DNA from: Alphaproteobacteria bacterium | GTDB lineage: Bacteria; Pseudomonadota; Alphaproteobacteria; Micropepsales; Micropepsaceae | Direction of reading: 5' to 3' | NCBI GenBank assembly: GCA_019241645.1 | Contig: JAFAWQ010000022.1 | Span: 62,001-126,000, forward strand | Length of the DNA: 64,000 nucleotides | Shown here: positions 8,911 through 18,146 of the stretch, in pieces | Layout of the letters: every line of letters starts with the position of its first letter | Position numbering within the stretch: the stretch's first letter is position 1 | Translations under genes and position numbers: made by a program | Notes under the pieces: model-generated | The model's database searches: none | Seen by the model: the letters and a program-made list of their open reading frames with translations, nothing else | Told to the model about the DNA's origin: nothing

Positions 8911-9486
8911 TTATATGGAAGTGAATCGCAAGAACGAGACGCGCGTGTCGCCGTAGCCGCGCGCATCGAGCGAAACGAAACCGGCAGGCGCAGAGAATTC
9001 TTCATCCTCTGCTGTTTCCGCCACGAGAAGCGCGTTTTCTGTCAGCCAGTTTCCCTCAATCAAACTCGCCAGCGCGGCGGGCACGAGATTTTTCCGATAA
9101 GGCGGATCGAGGAACACGAGATCGAAAGGCCCGCCGCTTCCCACAGGCATGGGCCCGAGCTGCGTGGCATCGCGCCGCCAGATTTTCGTTGTGCCGGTCA
9201 GCTGCAGTGTTTCCACGTTGGTGCGGATAAGCGCGCGGCTGTCGGCGGAGTCGTCCACGAACAGGCAGTAGCGTGCGCCGTGCGACAGCGCCTCGATCCC
9301 CATCGCACCGGTGCCGGCGAAGAGATCGGCGACGCGCGCGCCGTCCAGCGCAAAGCCGATGCCAAAATCATTGTGCGCTAGGATGTTGAAGATCGCCTGG
9401 CGCACCTTGTCCGAGGTCGGGCGCACCCGCGCGTCGGCCGGCCCGGCGAGCGCGCGGCCGCGATAGATGCCGCCGGTGATCCTCAC
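8911..9486 (-). CDS. rsmD: 16S rRNA (guanine(966)-N(2))-methyltransferase RsmD
   Basis: This SAM-dependent enzyme methylates G966 of 16S rRNA in the 30S subunit. The 191-residue product starts with the family signature MRITGGIYRGR, has the SAM loop DLFAGTGAMGIEALSHGA near residues 54-71, and the N6/N2-amino-MTase motif FLDPPY near residue 127. The length is normal. It runs opposite to the dsbD-like gene with about 80 bases between the starts, so the two promoters must share that gap. Its 3' end meets the palindromic repeat at 8770-8900. Confidence 0.95.
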   Translation of the reverse strand: MRITGGIYRGRALAGPADARVRPTSDKVRQAIFNILAHNDFGIGFALDGARVADLFAGTGAMGIEALSHGARYCLFVDDSADSRALIRTNVETLQLTGTTKIWRRDATQLGPMPVGSGGPFDLVFLDPPYRKNLVPAALASLIEGNWLTENALLVAETAEDEEFSAPAGFVSLDARGYGDTRVSFLRFTSI

Positions 9487-9569
9487 GGTGGCGCCATGGC
9501 AGATTCACATCGCTGCGAGGGTAGGGCGGTAACTGGCGAGTCTGGCACGGGGCCTGTATAGCCGCGGGC

Positions 9570-11624
9570 ATGCGCTTTGTGCTCGCGATTTTCGGGCTGC
9601 TCCTGTGTACCGCCGCGGCGGAGGCGCAGGTGGATTCCGCGCCGAAAGTGCGGGCGCGGGTGATCGCGGAAACGGGCGAGATCGCGCCCGGTGGCACGGT
9701 GGCGATAGCGCTGGAGCAGAATATCCGGCGCGGCTGGCACACCTACTGGCGCAATCCCGGCGAGGCGGGGCTTCCCACGGAGATCCATTGGTCGCTGCCC
9801 CCCGGTTGGCGCGCCGGCGCCATTGAGTGGCCATATCCCGAACGCCTGCCGGTCGGGCCGCTGATGAACTATGGCTACGCCGGCAAGGTCTGGCTGCTCA
9901 CGAACGTCACTGCGCCGCGCGATGCCAGGCCCGGCAATGTGTTTTCGCTGAAGGCGACCGGCAGCTGGCTGGTGTGCAAGGAAGTCTGTATCCCGGAAGA
10001 CCAGCCGCTGACATTGTCGCTGACGGTGAGCGCTGCGCCGTCGCCGCCTTACGCCACGGTGCGCGAGCAGTTCGCGGAGGCGCGTGCGAAAATTCCAACG
10101 CCATCGCCGTGGCCCGTGACGTTCGATCTCCGCGACAGCCTCGATTTGTTCATCGCCTCGCCGGCCTTGGCGAAGTCGCAGCTGAAGCAGGCGGCGTACT
10201 TTCCCTTTGCGGCCGGGGCGATCACCGATTTCGCGCCGCAACTTTTTTCGGAAACCTCCGGCGGAGTCATGCTACATCTGCAGCCGGCGAAGAAAGCGAG
10301 GATCGGCAAGACGCTATCCGGCGTTGTTGTGCTCACATCGTCCGATGGTTCGGTGCAGGCGATGACGGTCAATGCCAAGCCCGGCGTCGTTCCCACTGCA
10401 CAGACTTCGGCCGATGGCGGCGTCAGTCTGCCGCTGGCCATTCTGTTCGCGCTGCTGGGCGGCGCGATCCTCAATCTTATGCCGTGCGTGCTGCCGATCC
10501 TGGCGATGAAAGCGCTGGCTATCGCCAATCACGCGCATGGGGACCGCGCACATGCCACGCGTGAAGGGTTGGCCTATGGCGCCGGTGCGGTCCTGAGTTT
10601 CCTGGCGCTCGGATCGGCGATCGCGCTGTTGCGGGCCGGCGGCAACGCCATCGGCTGGGGATTCCAGTTGCAGAATCCCATGGCGGTGGCCGCGTTCGCA
10701 TTGCTGATCTTTATGGTGGGACTGAATCTCTCCGGCGTGTTCGAGGTGCCCGGTGTCGGTGCCGGGGAAAGCTTCACGCGGCGGGGTGGTAGCGTTGGCG
10801 CGTTTTTCACCGGCGTGCTCGCGGTCGCGGTCGCGGCGCCGTGCACCGCGCCGTTTATGGCGGCGGCCTTGGGTTACGCGCTGACGCAGAGTATTGTGGT
10901 TTCGCTGCTGGTCTTTCTTGCGCTGGGCATCGGCTTTGCGGCGCCCTTCGTGCTCATTGGAATTTCACCGGCGCTGACGCGATGGCTGCCGAAGCCCGGC
11001 ACCTGGATGATCCGCTTCCGCCAGCTGCTGGCGTTTCCGATGTACGCGACGGCGCTGTGGCTGCTCTGGGTGCTGGGGTTTGAAACCGATCAGGCGCGCA
11101 CCGTTGGGCTGTTGGGACTTGCACTGCTCGTCGCGTTCGGTCTGTGGGTGTTTGGAAATGCGCAAGGAGCGCAGCGCTGGCGCGGCTTGCGATGGGCAGG
11201 ATTGCTGCTTGTGGTGCTCGCTTTCACGGCCTTGTTTGTTGCGCCTGGCGGCAATACGCAAACGCGATCGCTTGCCAGCGGAAGCACTCCGGCGGAACGC
11301 TATAGCGCGGCGCGACTCAGCAGCCTGCGCGCGCAGCACCGCGCGGTGTTCGTCGATGCGACCGCGGCGTGGTGCATCACCTGCCTGGTCAACGACAAGG
11401 TGGCGTTTTCGGACAGCGCGGTGCAAAGCGCCTTCGCCAGGCGCCGCATCGTCTACCTGGTGGCCGACTGGACCAACCGCGACCCGGAGATCACGGCGCT
11501 GCTGCAGGCCCATGGCCGCTCCGGCGTTCCGCTTTATCTCTATTTCGCGCCGGACGCCTCAGAGCCGGCCGTTCTCCCGCAGGTTCTCACCCCGGGCGAG
11601 GTCTTGGGAGCCGTCGGCGGCTGA
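9570..11624 (+). CDS. Thiol:disulfide interchange protein, DsbD/ScsB type
   Basis: The 684-residue membrane protein moves reducing power from cytoplasmic thioredoxin to the periplasm. A signal peptide (ending at AEA) is followed by a periplasmic domain with a CxxxC pair (WLVCKEVCIPED, about residue 135), typical of the ScsB-like branch. Next comes a membrane core of about eight helices with the redox cysteines in LMPCVLPILAMKAL and APCTAPFMAAALGYAL. At the C-terminus is a thioredoxin-like domain with CxxC (AWCITCLVNDKV, about residue 605). All three redox centres are present. It stands alone, so its client (DsbC/G, cytochrome c maturation or copper stress) cannot be told from the context. Confidence 0.92.
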   Translation: MRFVLAIFGLLLCTAAAEAQVDSAPKVRARVIAETGEIAPGGTVAIALEQNIRRGWHTYWRNPGEAGLPTEIHWSLPPGWRAGAIEWPYPERLPVGPLMNYGYAGKVWLLTNVTAPRDARPGNVFSLKATGSWLVCKEVCIPEDQPLTLSLTVSAAPSPPYATVREQFAEARAKIPTPSPWPVTFDLRDSLDLFIASPALAKSQLKQAAYFPFAAGAITDFAPQLFSETSGGVMLHLQPAKKARIGKTLSGVVVLTSSDGSVQAMTVNAKPGVVPTAQTSADGGVSLPLAILFALLGGAILNLMPCVLPILAMKALAIANHAHGDRAHATREGLAYGAGAVLSFLALGSAIALLRAGGNAIGWGFQLQNPMAVAAFALLIFMVGLNLSGVFEVPGVGAGESFTRRGGSVGAFFTGVLAVAVAAPCTAPFMAAALGYALTQSIVVSLLVFLALGIGFAAPFVLIGISPALTRWLPKPGTWMIRFRQLLAFPMYATALWLLWVLGFETDQARTVGLLGLALLVAFGLWVFGNAQGAQRWRGLRWAGLLLVVLAFTALFVAPGGNTQTRSLASGSTPAERYSAARLSSLRAQHRAVFVDATAAWCITCLVNDKVAFSDSAVQSAFARRRIVYLVADWTNRDPEITALLQAHGRSGVPLYLYFAPDASEPAVLPQVLTPGEVLGAVGG

Positions 11625-11762
11625 GGCGGTTTGTTGCGCGCCTGTGGGCTGTTCGGCACGGCTGTTGCGCGCGCCTTCTGGAAAAGGCAAGCCAATTACG
11701 GTTTCGTGAGCGTATGGTCCGCCGCTTTTTCACCCACGTCATTATATATTCCGGAGCCCTCG

Positions 11763-12830
11763 ATGAGCGCGTTTGAAGCCGCGGATTTCGATCACCACGA
11801 AACAGTCGCGTTCTTCGACGACAAGGCATCCGGGCTTCGCGCCATTATTTCGATTCACTCCACGGCACTTGGCCCCGCGTGCGGTGGAACGCGCATGTAT
11901 CCCTATGCGAACGGTGACGAGGCGTTGACGGATGTGCTGCGGCTGTCGCGCGGCATGAGCTACAAGAGCGCGATCGCGGGACTGCCGCTGGGTGGTGGCA
12001 AGGCCGTGATCATCGGCGATCCGGCGACGGACAAAAGCGAAGCCAAGTTGCTCGCCTATGCCAACGCCGTGAACACCCTTGGCGGCCGCTACATCACGGC
12101 AATGGATGTGGGCATCGGGCCGAAGGATCTGCCGATTGTCGCGCGGCGCACGAAATATGTGGCGGGGTTCGATCAGCCCGGCAAGACCGGCGGCGATTCC
12201 GGGCCGCTGACGGCGCTGGGCGTTTTCGTAGGGCTCAAGGCCGCGGTGAAGCACAAGTTCGGGACGGACAGCACGAAGGGCATGCGCATCGCCATCCAGG
12301 GCATGGGCAAGGTGGGGATGGGGCTGGCAAAACAGCTGCACCAGGAAGGCGCGCAGCTGCTCGTCTCCGACGTCGACCGGCAGGCCGCAGCCAAAGCGGC
12401 GGAGACGTTCAAGGCCGAGGTGGTTTCACCCGACGCGATCGTGACCGCCGATTGCGATGTGTTCTCTCCGAACGCGCTTGGTGCCATTCTCGACGACAGG
12501 ACGGTTCCCGCGCTGCGCGCCAAGGTCGTCGCCGGAGGCGCCAACAACCAGCTGGCGCGCGATGAACACGGCGAATCGCTCCGGCAGCGCGGTGTGCTTT
12601 ACGCGCCGGATTATGTCATCAATGGCGGCGGCATCATCCGGGTGGCGGGGCAGATTTTCAGTTGGGACGATGCCGATATCGAGCGCCGCGTCCTGGGAAT
12701 CGCCGATACGGTTGCCGAAATTTTCCGGCGCTCAGACGCTGACAGCGTGCCGACGAACGCCATCGCGGACCGGATGGCTGAGGAGCGTATGGCTAATGCG
12801 GCCGGCAAGATGGCACACGCAGCGGAATAG
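11763..12830 (+). CDS. Glu/Leu/Phe/Val-type amino acid dehydrogenase
   Basis: This 355-residue NAD-dependent oxidative deaminase is most like leucine or phenylalanine dehydrogenase. It converts a branched or aromatic amino acid to its 2-oxo acid. The catalytic Lys region reads PLGGGKAVI (about residue 78), followed by DVGIGPKDL and the Rossmann motif GMGKVGMGL (about residue 180). It is shorter than hexameric glutamate dehydrogenase, which supports the Leu/Phe/Val branch. The ATG at 11763 is chosen because the family N-terminus begins there and GGAG lies about 10 bases upstream; the longer frame from 11631 has no homology. The exact substrate cannot be read from the sequence. Confidence 0.9.
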   Translation: MSAFEAADFDHHETVAFFDDKASGLRAIISIHSTALGPACGGTRMYPYANGDEALTDVLRLSRGMSYKSAIAGLPLGGGKAVIIGDPATDKSEAKLLAYANAVNTLGGRYITAMDVGIGPKDLPIVARRTKYVAGFDQPGKTGGDSGPLTALGVFVGLKAAVKHKFGTDSTKGMRIAIQGMGKVGMGLAKQLHQEGAQLLVSDVDRQAAAKAAETFKAEVVSPDAIVTADCDVFSPNALGAILDDRTVPALRAKVVAGGANNQLARDEHGESLRQRGVLYAPDYVINGGGIIRVAGQIFSWDDADIERRVLGIADTVAEIFRRSDADSVPTNAIADRMAEERMANAAGKMAHAAE

Positions 12831-12998
12831 CTAGTGCAGGACGTGGCTGCCGAAAATGTGTGGCCACAATCCCACAAGTCCGACAATGATCAGGTAGATC
12901 GCAACCAGATAATTCAGGATCCGTGGCAGCATCAGAATCAGAATGCCGAAGATCAGCGCGATCAGCGGCTGGATGATAATCAAATCAACCGTTGCCAT
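12831..12998 (-). CDS. DUF3096 small membrane protein
   Basis: This is a 55-residue, almost wholly hydrophobic protein with two adjacent membrane spans (LIIIQPLIALIFGILILML and a second span near residues 30-46) split by a PRILNY turn. The pattern, with a Pro-Arg-(I/L)LNY motif between the spans, matches DUF3096, a common small alphaproteobacterial inner-membrane family of unknown role. It is too short for most gene callers' length limits. It starts 6 bases after the end of the next gene on the same strand, so the two are probably co-transcribed. It ends directly at the stop of the converging dehydrogenase gene. Confidence 0.8.
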   Translation of the reverse strand: MATVDLIIIQPLIALIFGILILMLPRILNYLVAIYLIIVGLVGLWPHIFGSHVLH

Positions 12999-13004
12999 CG
13001 AGGT

Positions 13005-13214
13005 TCACTCTTTCTCTTGCGGGTTGTCGCAATCGGGCTTGGCGCAATCGGGCGCCGGCGTTTCGCGTTTCTGCGGCGCGCCGACAATATGCTTGCCGCC
13101 CATGAAGGCAGGCGGATCGCTGGCCGGGAAAGTTTCCTCGACCTGTTCGTCGATCTTGCGGTTCTGCGCGCGCTTTGCCGCTTTCTGGCTTGCCTTGGAT
13201 TCGCGCTGGGGCAT
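13005..13214 (-). CDS. Small charged protein with FPASDPP motif
   Basis: This is a 69-residue, highly charged, probably disordered cytoplasmic protein. It carries the VEETFPASDPPAF motif near the middle, which recurs in small uncharacterised alphaproteobacterial proteins. I chose the ATG at 13214 because a strong Shine-Dalgarno (GGAGGTTGG) lies just upstream; a longer frame beginning at 13259 lacks one. Two cysteines near the C-terminus (CAKPDC) are spaced like a metal or redox pair but are not part of a known motif. It is followed within 6 bases by the DUF3096 gene. The function is unknown. Confidence 0.75.
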   Translation of the reverse strand: MPQRESKASQKAAKRAQNRKIDEQVEETFPASDPPAFMGGKHIVGAPQKRETPAPDCAKPDCDNPQEKE

Positions 13215-13315
13215 CAACCAACCTCCGGGTTCGGCTAGCCAACGATTATCATTCGACATCGGTTCCGGACGCCGGTCAACAGGCCAGTCCCGTCGGGTTC
13301 CTCAACTTTCGAAGA

Positions 13316-14167
13316 TCAGCCGAATCGGCCGGTGACATAATCGGCCGCTTTCGATGTGCGCGGATTGTTGAACACGCGTTCCGTGGAGCCGTACTCGATC
13401 AGCCTGCCAAGGAACATGAAGGCGGTATGGTCCGACACACGCGCGGCCTGCTGCAGATTGTGGGTGACGATGGCGATGGAAATGTCGCGCTTCAGCTCCA
13501 CGATGGTTTCTTCAAGCTTTGCGGTTGAAATGGGATCGAGTGCGGACGCCGGTTCGTCCAAGAGCAAAACTTCCGGCCTCACCGCCACGCTGCGCGCCAC
13601 GCAAAGCCGTTGCTGCTGGCCGCCCGATAGCCCGAGCGCCGAGGTTTCCAGTTTGTCCTTCACTTCCTCCCACAGCGCGGAGCGGCGCAGACTTTCCTCC
13701 ACGCGCGCAGAGAGCTCCGCCTTGTGCAGATTCTCATAGAGACGGACGCCGAACGCCACATTGTCGTAGATCGACATGGGAAACGGCGTGGATTGCTGGA
13801 ACACCATGCCGACCCGCGAGCGAAGCCAGGGAAGATCGGTGCTGCGGTCGAGAATGTTCTGGCCATCGAGCATCACTTGCCCTTCGGCGCGCTGTCCAGG
13901 ATACAGCGCATAAATGCGGTTGATGACGCGCAGCAGCGTGGACTTTCCGCAACCCGACGGTCCGACGATCGCGGTCACGGCATTTTGCGCGACAGGAAGG
14001 CTTACCGAATAAAGCGCCTGATTCCGCATGTAGAAGAAATCGAGACCGCGAATATCCACCTTCGTGCTTTCGGGTGGAATGGTTTCGACGAATTGTTCGA
14101 ATTCGTTCGTACCCGGTTGCTGCGCAACGTAGGCCTCGGCAAACGGCTTTCCAGCGAAATCGTTCAT
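13316..14167 (-). CDS. pstB: Phosphate ABC transporter ATP-binding protein PstB
   Basis: PstB is the ATPase of the high-affinity phosphate importer on the cytoplasmic face of the inner membrane. The 283-residue product has Walker A (GPSGCGKST), the Q-loop, the ABC signature LSGGQQQR, Walker B with [12 protein letters not shown], and the H-loop THNLQQA. The N-terminus is about 30 residues longer than the compact E. coli protein. Its start overlaps the pstA stop (ATGA), placing it last in a pstC-pstA-pstB operon. Loss of the Pst complex normally derepresses the Pho regulon through PhoU, whose gene lies across the divergent gap. Confidence 0.97.
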   Translation of the reverse strand: MNDFAGKPFAEAYVAQQPGTNEFEQFVETIPPESTKVDIRGLDFFYMRNQALYSVSLPVAQNAVTAIVGPSGCGKSTLLRVINRIYALYPGQRAEGQVMLDGQNILDRSTDLPWLRSRVGMVFQQSTPFPMSIYDNVAFGVRLYENLHKAELSARVEESLRRSALWEEVKDKLETSALGLSGGQQQRLCVARSVAVRPEVLLLDEPASALDPISTAKLEETIVELKRDISIAIVTHNLQQAARVSDHTAFMFLGRLIEYGSTERVFNNPRTSKAADYVTGRFG

Positions 14168-15024
14168 GTCCGCCGCCTCTTGCTTGCCAGAATGCGTACC
14201 AATGTGTTGATCGACAGAACGGTGAAAGCAATCAGCAGTGAACCAGCCCAGGCCAACCGCTGCCAGTCCTCATAGGGGCTCAGTGCGAAGCTGAAAATCG
14301 TCACCGGCAGATTGGCAATCGGCTTCAGCAGATTCAGGCTGAAGAACTGATTGTTGAGCGAGGTGAACAGCAGCGGCGCCGTTTCACCGGAAATGCGGGC
14401 GAAGGCCAGCAGCGCGCCTGTGATGATTCCGCCGGCCGAGGCTTTCCACAGAATGCGCCGGATTGTGATCCAGATGGGCGTGCCCAACCCTGCGCCGGCC
14501 TCCCGCAATGCCCTGGGCTGCAGCCGCAAAACATCTTCCGTCGCCCGGGTGACGATGGGAGCGGCAATCAGCGCCAGCGCCAGCGCGCCCGCCAGGGCGG
14601 AGAAGCTGTGCAGCGGACGCACGGCAATGACATAAACAAACAGGCCCACCAGGATCGATGGGGCGGACAACAGCACGTCGTTGATGAAGCGGACAGTCTT
14701 CGCATACCAATTGTCGGTGCTGTATTCGGCAAGCCAGGTCCCCGCCAGCATGCCCACAGTCACGGCTATGGTCATAGCCGCCGAGCACAGAAACAACGAT
14801 CCCAGAAGAGCGTTGCGCAATCCGCCCGGCGCGCCAGGCGGCGGCGTGTCTTCGGTGAATACCGCCAGGTCCAGCCCGCCGATTCCCTTGCGCAACAGCG
14901 AGGCGAGAATGATCGCCAGAACGACGAGCGCGACAACGGTCGCCAGCGTGCAGACGATTACGAACGTGGCGTTGGCTAGCCTGCGCCGGCCGCGTCGATC
15001 GAAGATGCCAGTGAAGCCGCTCAT
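14164..15024 (-). CDS. pstA: Phosphate ABC transporter permease PstA
   Basis: This is one of the two inner-membrane channel subunits of the phosphate importer. The 286-residue product has about six membrane helices and the binding-protein-dependent permease loop near residues 165-195 ([21 protein letters not shown]), which docks onto PstB. It overlaps pstB at its end and pstC at its start, each by four bases. The N-terminal helix is preceded by a short basic stretch ([10 protein letters not shown]). Confidence 0.95.
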   Translation of the reverse strand: MSGFTGIFDRRGRRRLANATFVIVCTLATVVALVVLAIILASLLRKGIGGLDLAVFTEDTPPPGAPGGLRNALLGSLFLCSAAMTIAVTVGMLAGTWLAEYSTDNWYAKTVRFINDVLLSAPSILVGLFVYVIAVRPLHSFSALAGALALALIAAPIVTRATEDVLRLQPRALREAGAGLGTPIWITIRRILWKASAGGIITGALLAFARISGETAPLLFTSLNNQFFSLNLLKPIANLPVTIFSFALSPYEDWQRLAWAGSLLIAFTVLSINTLVRILASKRRRT

Positions 15025-15983
15025 GTTCCGTGACCGTGCCCCAGAAGGGCGCGGGCAATGGCCAGCACCGCGAAGGTGATCAGGAAGAGCAGAAATCCAA
15101 GCGCGAGCAGCGCGGAAATGTGCATGGGGCTGGTCGCTTCGGCAAATTCATTGGCGATGATGGAGGAGATGGTGGCGCCGGAATCGAACAGGCCGCGCGG
15201 CAAACGGTGCGAATTGCCGATCACGAAGGTGACGGCCATGGTTTCGCCCAGCGCCCGGCCGAGCCCCAGCATCACGGCGCCGATGGCACTGCGGCGCACA
15301 TAAGGGACGATCACCGACCATACCACTTCCAGAGGGGTGCAGCCCATTCCATAAGCGCTTTCGCGCACGCGCGGCGGGATCGACAGGAAGAGCTCCCGGA
15401 GGGTGGCCGCGATGTAGGGCAGGATCATGATCGCAAGAATGATCGACGCGGTGAACACGCCGGAGCCGTTGGGAATACCGGTGAAAATCTTTCCCCAGAT
15501 CGAGTCTGGCGCCGCCCACGCCATCAGCGGCGCCTCCACGTACTTTGCAAACACCGGCGCAAAGACGAAAAGCCCCCACATGCCGTAGACGATAGATGGA
15601 ATTCCCGCCAACAGCTCGACCGCGATTCCGATGGGCCTTCGCAGGAATTGCGGACAAAACTCGGTGAGGAAAACGGCGGTAAAAAATGCGAGCGGGAGAG
15701 CAATCAGAAGCGCGACCACGGAAGTGATCAGGGTGCCCAGGATGGGACCGGCGCCGCCGTAGACGTCGGTCACAGGGTTCCAGGTCGTGGAGGTGAAAAA
15801 GCTCAGGCCGAAGGTCGATAGTGCCGGCCATCCGCCGATCGCCAGCAGAATGCAGAGCCCGCCCATGGCACAAAGCAGCGCAGTTGCCGCCGCGCCGCAG
15901 GCATAACGGAAGAAAGGCTCCGCCAGCGCCCCTCGCGCCTGGGCAAGCATCGGTCGGCTGGACACGGCTGTGGCGGAAACCAT
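15021..15983 (-). CDS. pstC: Phosphate ABC transporter permease PstC
   Basis: This is the second channel subunit of the Pst importer, 320 residues long, with six membrane helices. The permease docking loop is RESAYGMGCTPLEVVWSVIV, near residues 205-225. It is first in the leftward operon; no periplasmic phosphate-binding protein gene (pstS) precedes it here, so pstS must lie elsewhere. A Pho-box-like site at 16036-16053 in the same orientation lies about 53 bases upstream of the start, consistent with induction by PhoB on phosphate starvation. A clear Shine-Dalgarno is not visible. Confidence 0.95.
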   Translation of the reverse strand: MVSATAVSSRPMLAQARGALAEPFFRYACGAAATALLCAMGGLCILLAIGGWPALSTFGLSFFTSTTWNPVTDVYGGAGPILGTLITSVVALLIALPLAFFTAVFLTEFCPQFLRRPIGIAVELLAGIPSIVYGMWGLFVFAPVFAKYVEAPLMAWAAPDSIWGKIFTGIPNGSGVFTASIILAIMILPYIAATLRELFLSIPPRVRESAYGMGCTPLEVVWSVIVPYVRRSAIGAVMLGLGRALGETMAVTFVIGNSHRLPRGLFDSGATISSIIANEFAEATSPMHISALLALGFLLFLITFAVLAIARALLGHGHGT

Positions 15984-16035
15984 GGTAGGACTTATGTGGA
16001 TCGTTGGGCGCTATCGCGCCATTTACTGGGCCATC

Positions 16036-16053
16036 TTCACGGTTTTATGACGT
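16036..16053 (-). promoter_or_regulatory. Pho-box-like site upstream of pstC
   Basis: Read on the - strand the 18 bases are ACGTCATAAAACCGTGAA. Compared with the consensus CTGTCATAAANCTGTCAY, 13 of the 17 specified positions match, including the GTCATAAA core and the second half C.GT.A. It lies between pstC and the phoR start chosen here. It is the expected position for PhoB activation of pstCAB. Confidence 0.55.
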
Positions 16054-16115
16054 TGCCCCGCCAATCCCAAGCGGCGAGTCGCAAAAGCGTCATGCTTCAG
16101 AGGCAGAATGCGGTC

Positions 16116-17333
16116 ATGGCTGTGCTGTCCTTTCCCTGGCGAAAAAGTGCTGCTTTGCCGGACTCAGCGGCCACGCCGACGGCCAACGACCGCCTGTCCC
16201 TTCTGGCTGCCGTGGTCGACCTGCTGCCGGACCCCGTTCTCATTGTCCAGCGGGCCGCTATGCCGAACGCTCCGGTTCGGGTCATGGCCAGCAACGCGGC
16301 AGCACAGGAACTGCTTCGCATCCGGGGTGACGGCGAAAGCCTGATCGCCGTGCTCCGGCACCCGGAAGTCCTGGGCACTGTCGAGAACACGCTGGCGACA
16401 GGCGAAGGCCGGACCATGACCTATGAGACGGGCGGCCCCCAGTCGCGCGCCTTTCGCGTATGGACGAAAATGCTCGAAAATGATGCCCGGCAATCGGCGC
16501 TTGTCGTTCTCCGCGACGAGACCGACGCACGGCGGCTGGAACGCATGCGCGCGGACTTCCTCGCCAATGCGAGCCATGAATTGCGCACGCCGCTGGCTTC
16601 CATCACGGCATATGTGGAGACCCTGCAAGGTCACGCCCGGGACGACATCGAGGCGCGTGACCGCTTTCTGGCGATCATGTCCGTTCAGGCGCGGCGCATG
16701 GGTCGGCTGATCGACGACCTGATGTCACTTTCGCGCATCGAGCTGAACGAGCGCGTGCCGCCTTCCGGCGTTTGCGATGTGGCGCTGGTGGCGCGTGAAG
16801 TCATCGACGGATTGCTGCCGGTTTGTTCCGGCAAGAACGTCCGGCTGCAACTGACCGCGCCCGCGGGAAGCCAGGTTGTCGCCAGCGGCGAACGGGATCA
16901 AATCGCGCAGGTCATGCAGAACCTGATCGATAACGCGGTGAAATATGCGCCCGAGGGAACAACGGTGTTGATCAGCGTGAATGCGAGCGCATCGTTCGAG
17001 CCCGAAGCCGAAGGGCCCGATGCCAATGTCTTACGGGAACAGGGGGGTGGGCGGGTCTGCCTCGTCTCGCCCGAGCGGTCCCACGAGCAGCGTTATGTGA
17101 TGGTCCGCATCGCGGATCAGGGAAGTGGTATTGCCCGCGAGCACCTTCCCCGGCTGACCGAGCGATTCTATCGCGTTCCAGGGCAGAAGAGCGGAGAGAT
17201 CGGCGGCACTGGCCTCGGACTTGCAATCGTAAAGCATATTGTGAACCGGCATCGGGGCGGGCTGGCCGTTGAAAGCGTGCCGGGGCAGGGCACTGTCTTT
17301 GCTGTCTTTCTCCCGCAGGGGGAATTTGGTTAG
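16116..17333 (+). CDS. phoR: PhoR-like sensor histidine kinase, apparently soluble
   Basis: This kinase is the likely partner of PhoB. A PAS-like domain (about residues 25-125) is followed by a HisKA dimerisation domain with the phospho-acceptor His in ANASHELRTPLASI, then an HATPase with N box (NLIDNAVKYAPEG), DQGSGI and GGTGLGLAIVKH. I see no membrane-spanning segment, whereas PhoR normally has one or two. The start is uncertain: the frame opens at 15996, but that would leave 12 bases to pstC and put the Pho box inside the gene, so I chose the ATG at 16116, with AGAGG upstream. Even the longer version adds no hydrophobic helix. phoU and phoB follow on the same strand. Confidence 0.88.
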   Translation: MAVLSFPWRKSAALPDSAATPTANDRLSLLAAVVDLLPDPVLIVQRAAMPNAPVRVMASNAAAQELLRIRGDGESLIAVLRHPEVLGTVENTLATGEGRTMTYETGGPQSRAFRVWTKMLENDARQSALVVLRDETDARRLERMRADFLANASHELRTPLASITAYVETLQGHARDDIEARDRFLAIMSVQARRMGRLIDDLMSLSRIELNERVPPSGVCDVALVAREVIDGLLPVCSGKNVRLQLTAPAGSQVVASGERDQIAQVMQNLIDNAVKYAPEGTTVLISVNASASFEPEAEGPDANVLREQGGGRVCLVSPERSHEQRYVMVRIADQGSGIAREHLPRLTERFYRVPGQKSGEIGGTGLGLAIVKHIVNRHRGGLAVESVPGQGTVFAVFLPQGEFG

Positions 17334-17426
17334 CGCCGGGGCCAGACACAAAACCTTTGCAAATCTGTCACATGGTGCGCACATGACGGAGACATTTTCG
17401 CCGCGGCGATGGGAGCCATTCCGTAG

Positions 17427-18146
17427 ATGACCGAGCATACCCTCAAATTCTTCGGCGAAGAGCTGGAGCAGTTGAAGGCGGAAGTGATCCGCATGGGCGG
17501 GATTGTCGAGTCGCAGGTGGCTCAGGCGGTCCGCGCGGTGGCAGACAGGGATGTGGGCCTTGCCGAACGCGTGGTGATCGAAGACGAGCGGCTGGATGTG
17601 CTTCAGCATGAGGTCGAGCGCGGAGCCATCCGGCTCATTGCCCTGCGCCAGCCCGTGGCGCAGGACCTCCGCCGTACGGTCGGATCGCTGAAGTTAAGCC
17701 TGGTGCTTGAACGCGCCGGCGACTACGCCAAGAACATCGCCAAGCGGGCGCTGGTGATCGCGCATGCCGATCCGGAGATTCCGCTGACCCGTTCGGTGCA
17801 GAGAATGGGTGAGCTGGTCGGCGACCGGCTGAAAGAGGCGCTCGATGCGTACAGCGCGGGGGATGTCGACGCGGCACGGAACGTCTGGAACCGCGACGAG
17901 GATATCGACGAGCACTACAACAGCCTGTTCCGCGAGCTGCTGACCTACATGATGGGCGATCCGCACACCATCGCCGCCTGCGCGCATCTGCTGTTCGTCG
18001 CCAAGAATCTGGAGCGCATCGGCGATTACTGCACCAGCATCGCGGAGATCGTGCAGTACGAAGTGGCCGGCGAGGAGTTCCTGGACCCGCGGCCGAAATG
18101 GAGCAGTGTGGAGCCGCCGGCGCGCAGCTCGGGAGAGCCGGCATGA
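17427..18146 (+). CDS. phoU: Phosphate signalling regulator PhoU
   Basis: PhoU is a cytoplasmic protein that connects the Pst transporter to PhoR and keeps the Pho regulon off when phosphate is plentiful. The 239-residue product has two copies of the three-helix PhoU domain, each with an acidic metal-binding patch (near RAGDYAKNIAKRA and LERIGDYCTSIAE). It starts about 90 bases after phoR and overlaps phoB at its end, so phoR-phoU-phoB is one unit. A perfect Pho half-site (CTGTCAC) lies in the gap before it, but I could not see a convincing second half. Confidence 0.96.
   Translation: MTEHTLKFFGEELEQLKAEVIRMGGIVESQVAQAVRAVADRDVGLAERVVIEDERLDVLQHEVERGAIRLIALRQPVAQDLRRTVGSLKLSLVLERAGDYAKNIAKRALVIAHADPEIPLTRSVQRMGELVGDRLKEALDAYSAGDVDAARNVWNRDEDIDEHYNSLFRELLTYMMGDPHTIAACAHLLFVAKNLERIGDYCTSIAEIVQYEVAGEEFLDPRPKWSSVEPPARSSGEPA

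Noticed and set aside
17334-17426. A second Pho box before phoU
   Set aside because: One half-site (CTGTCAC) is good, but no second half at the proper spacing matches above background.
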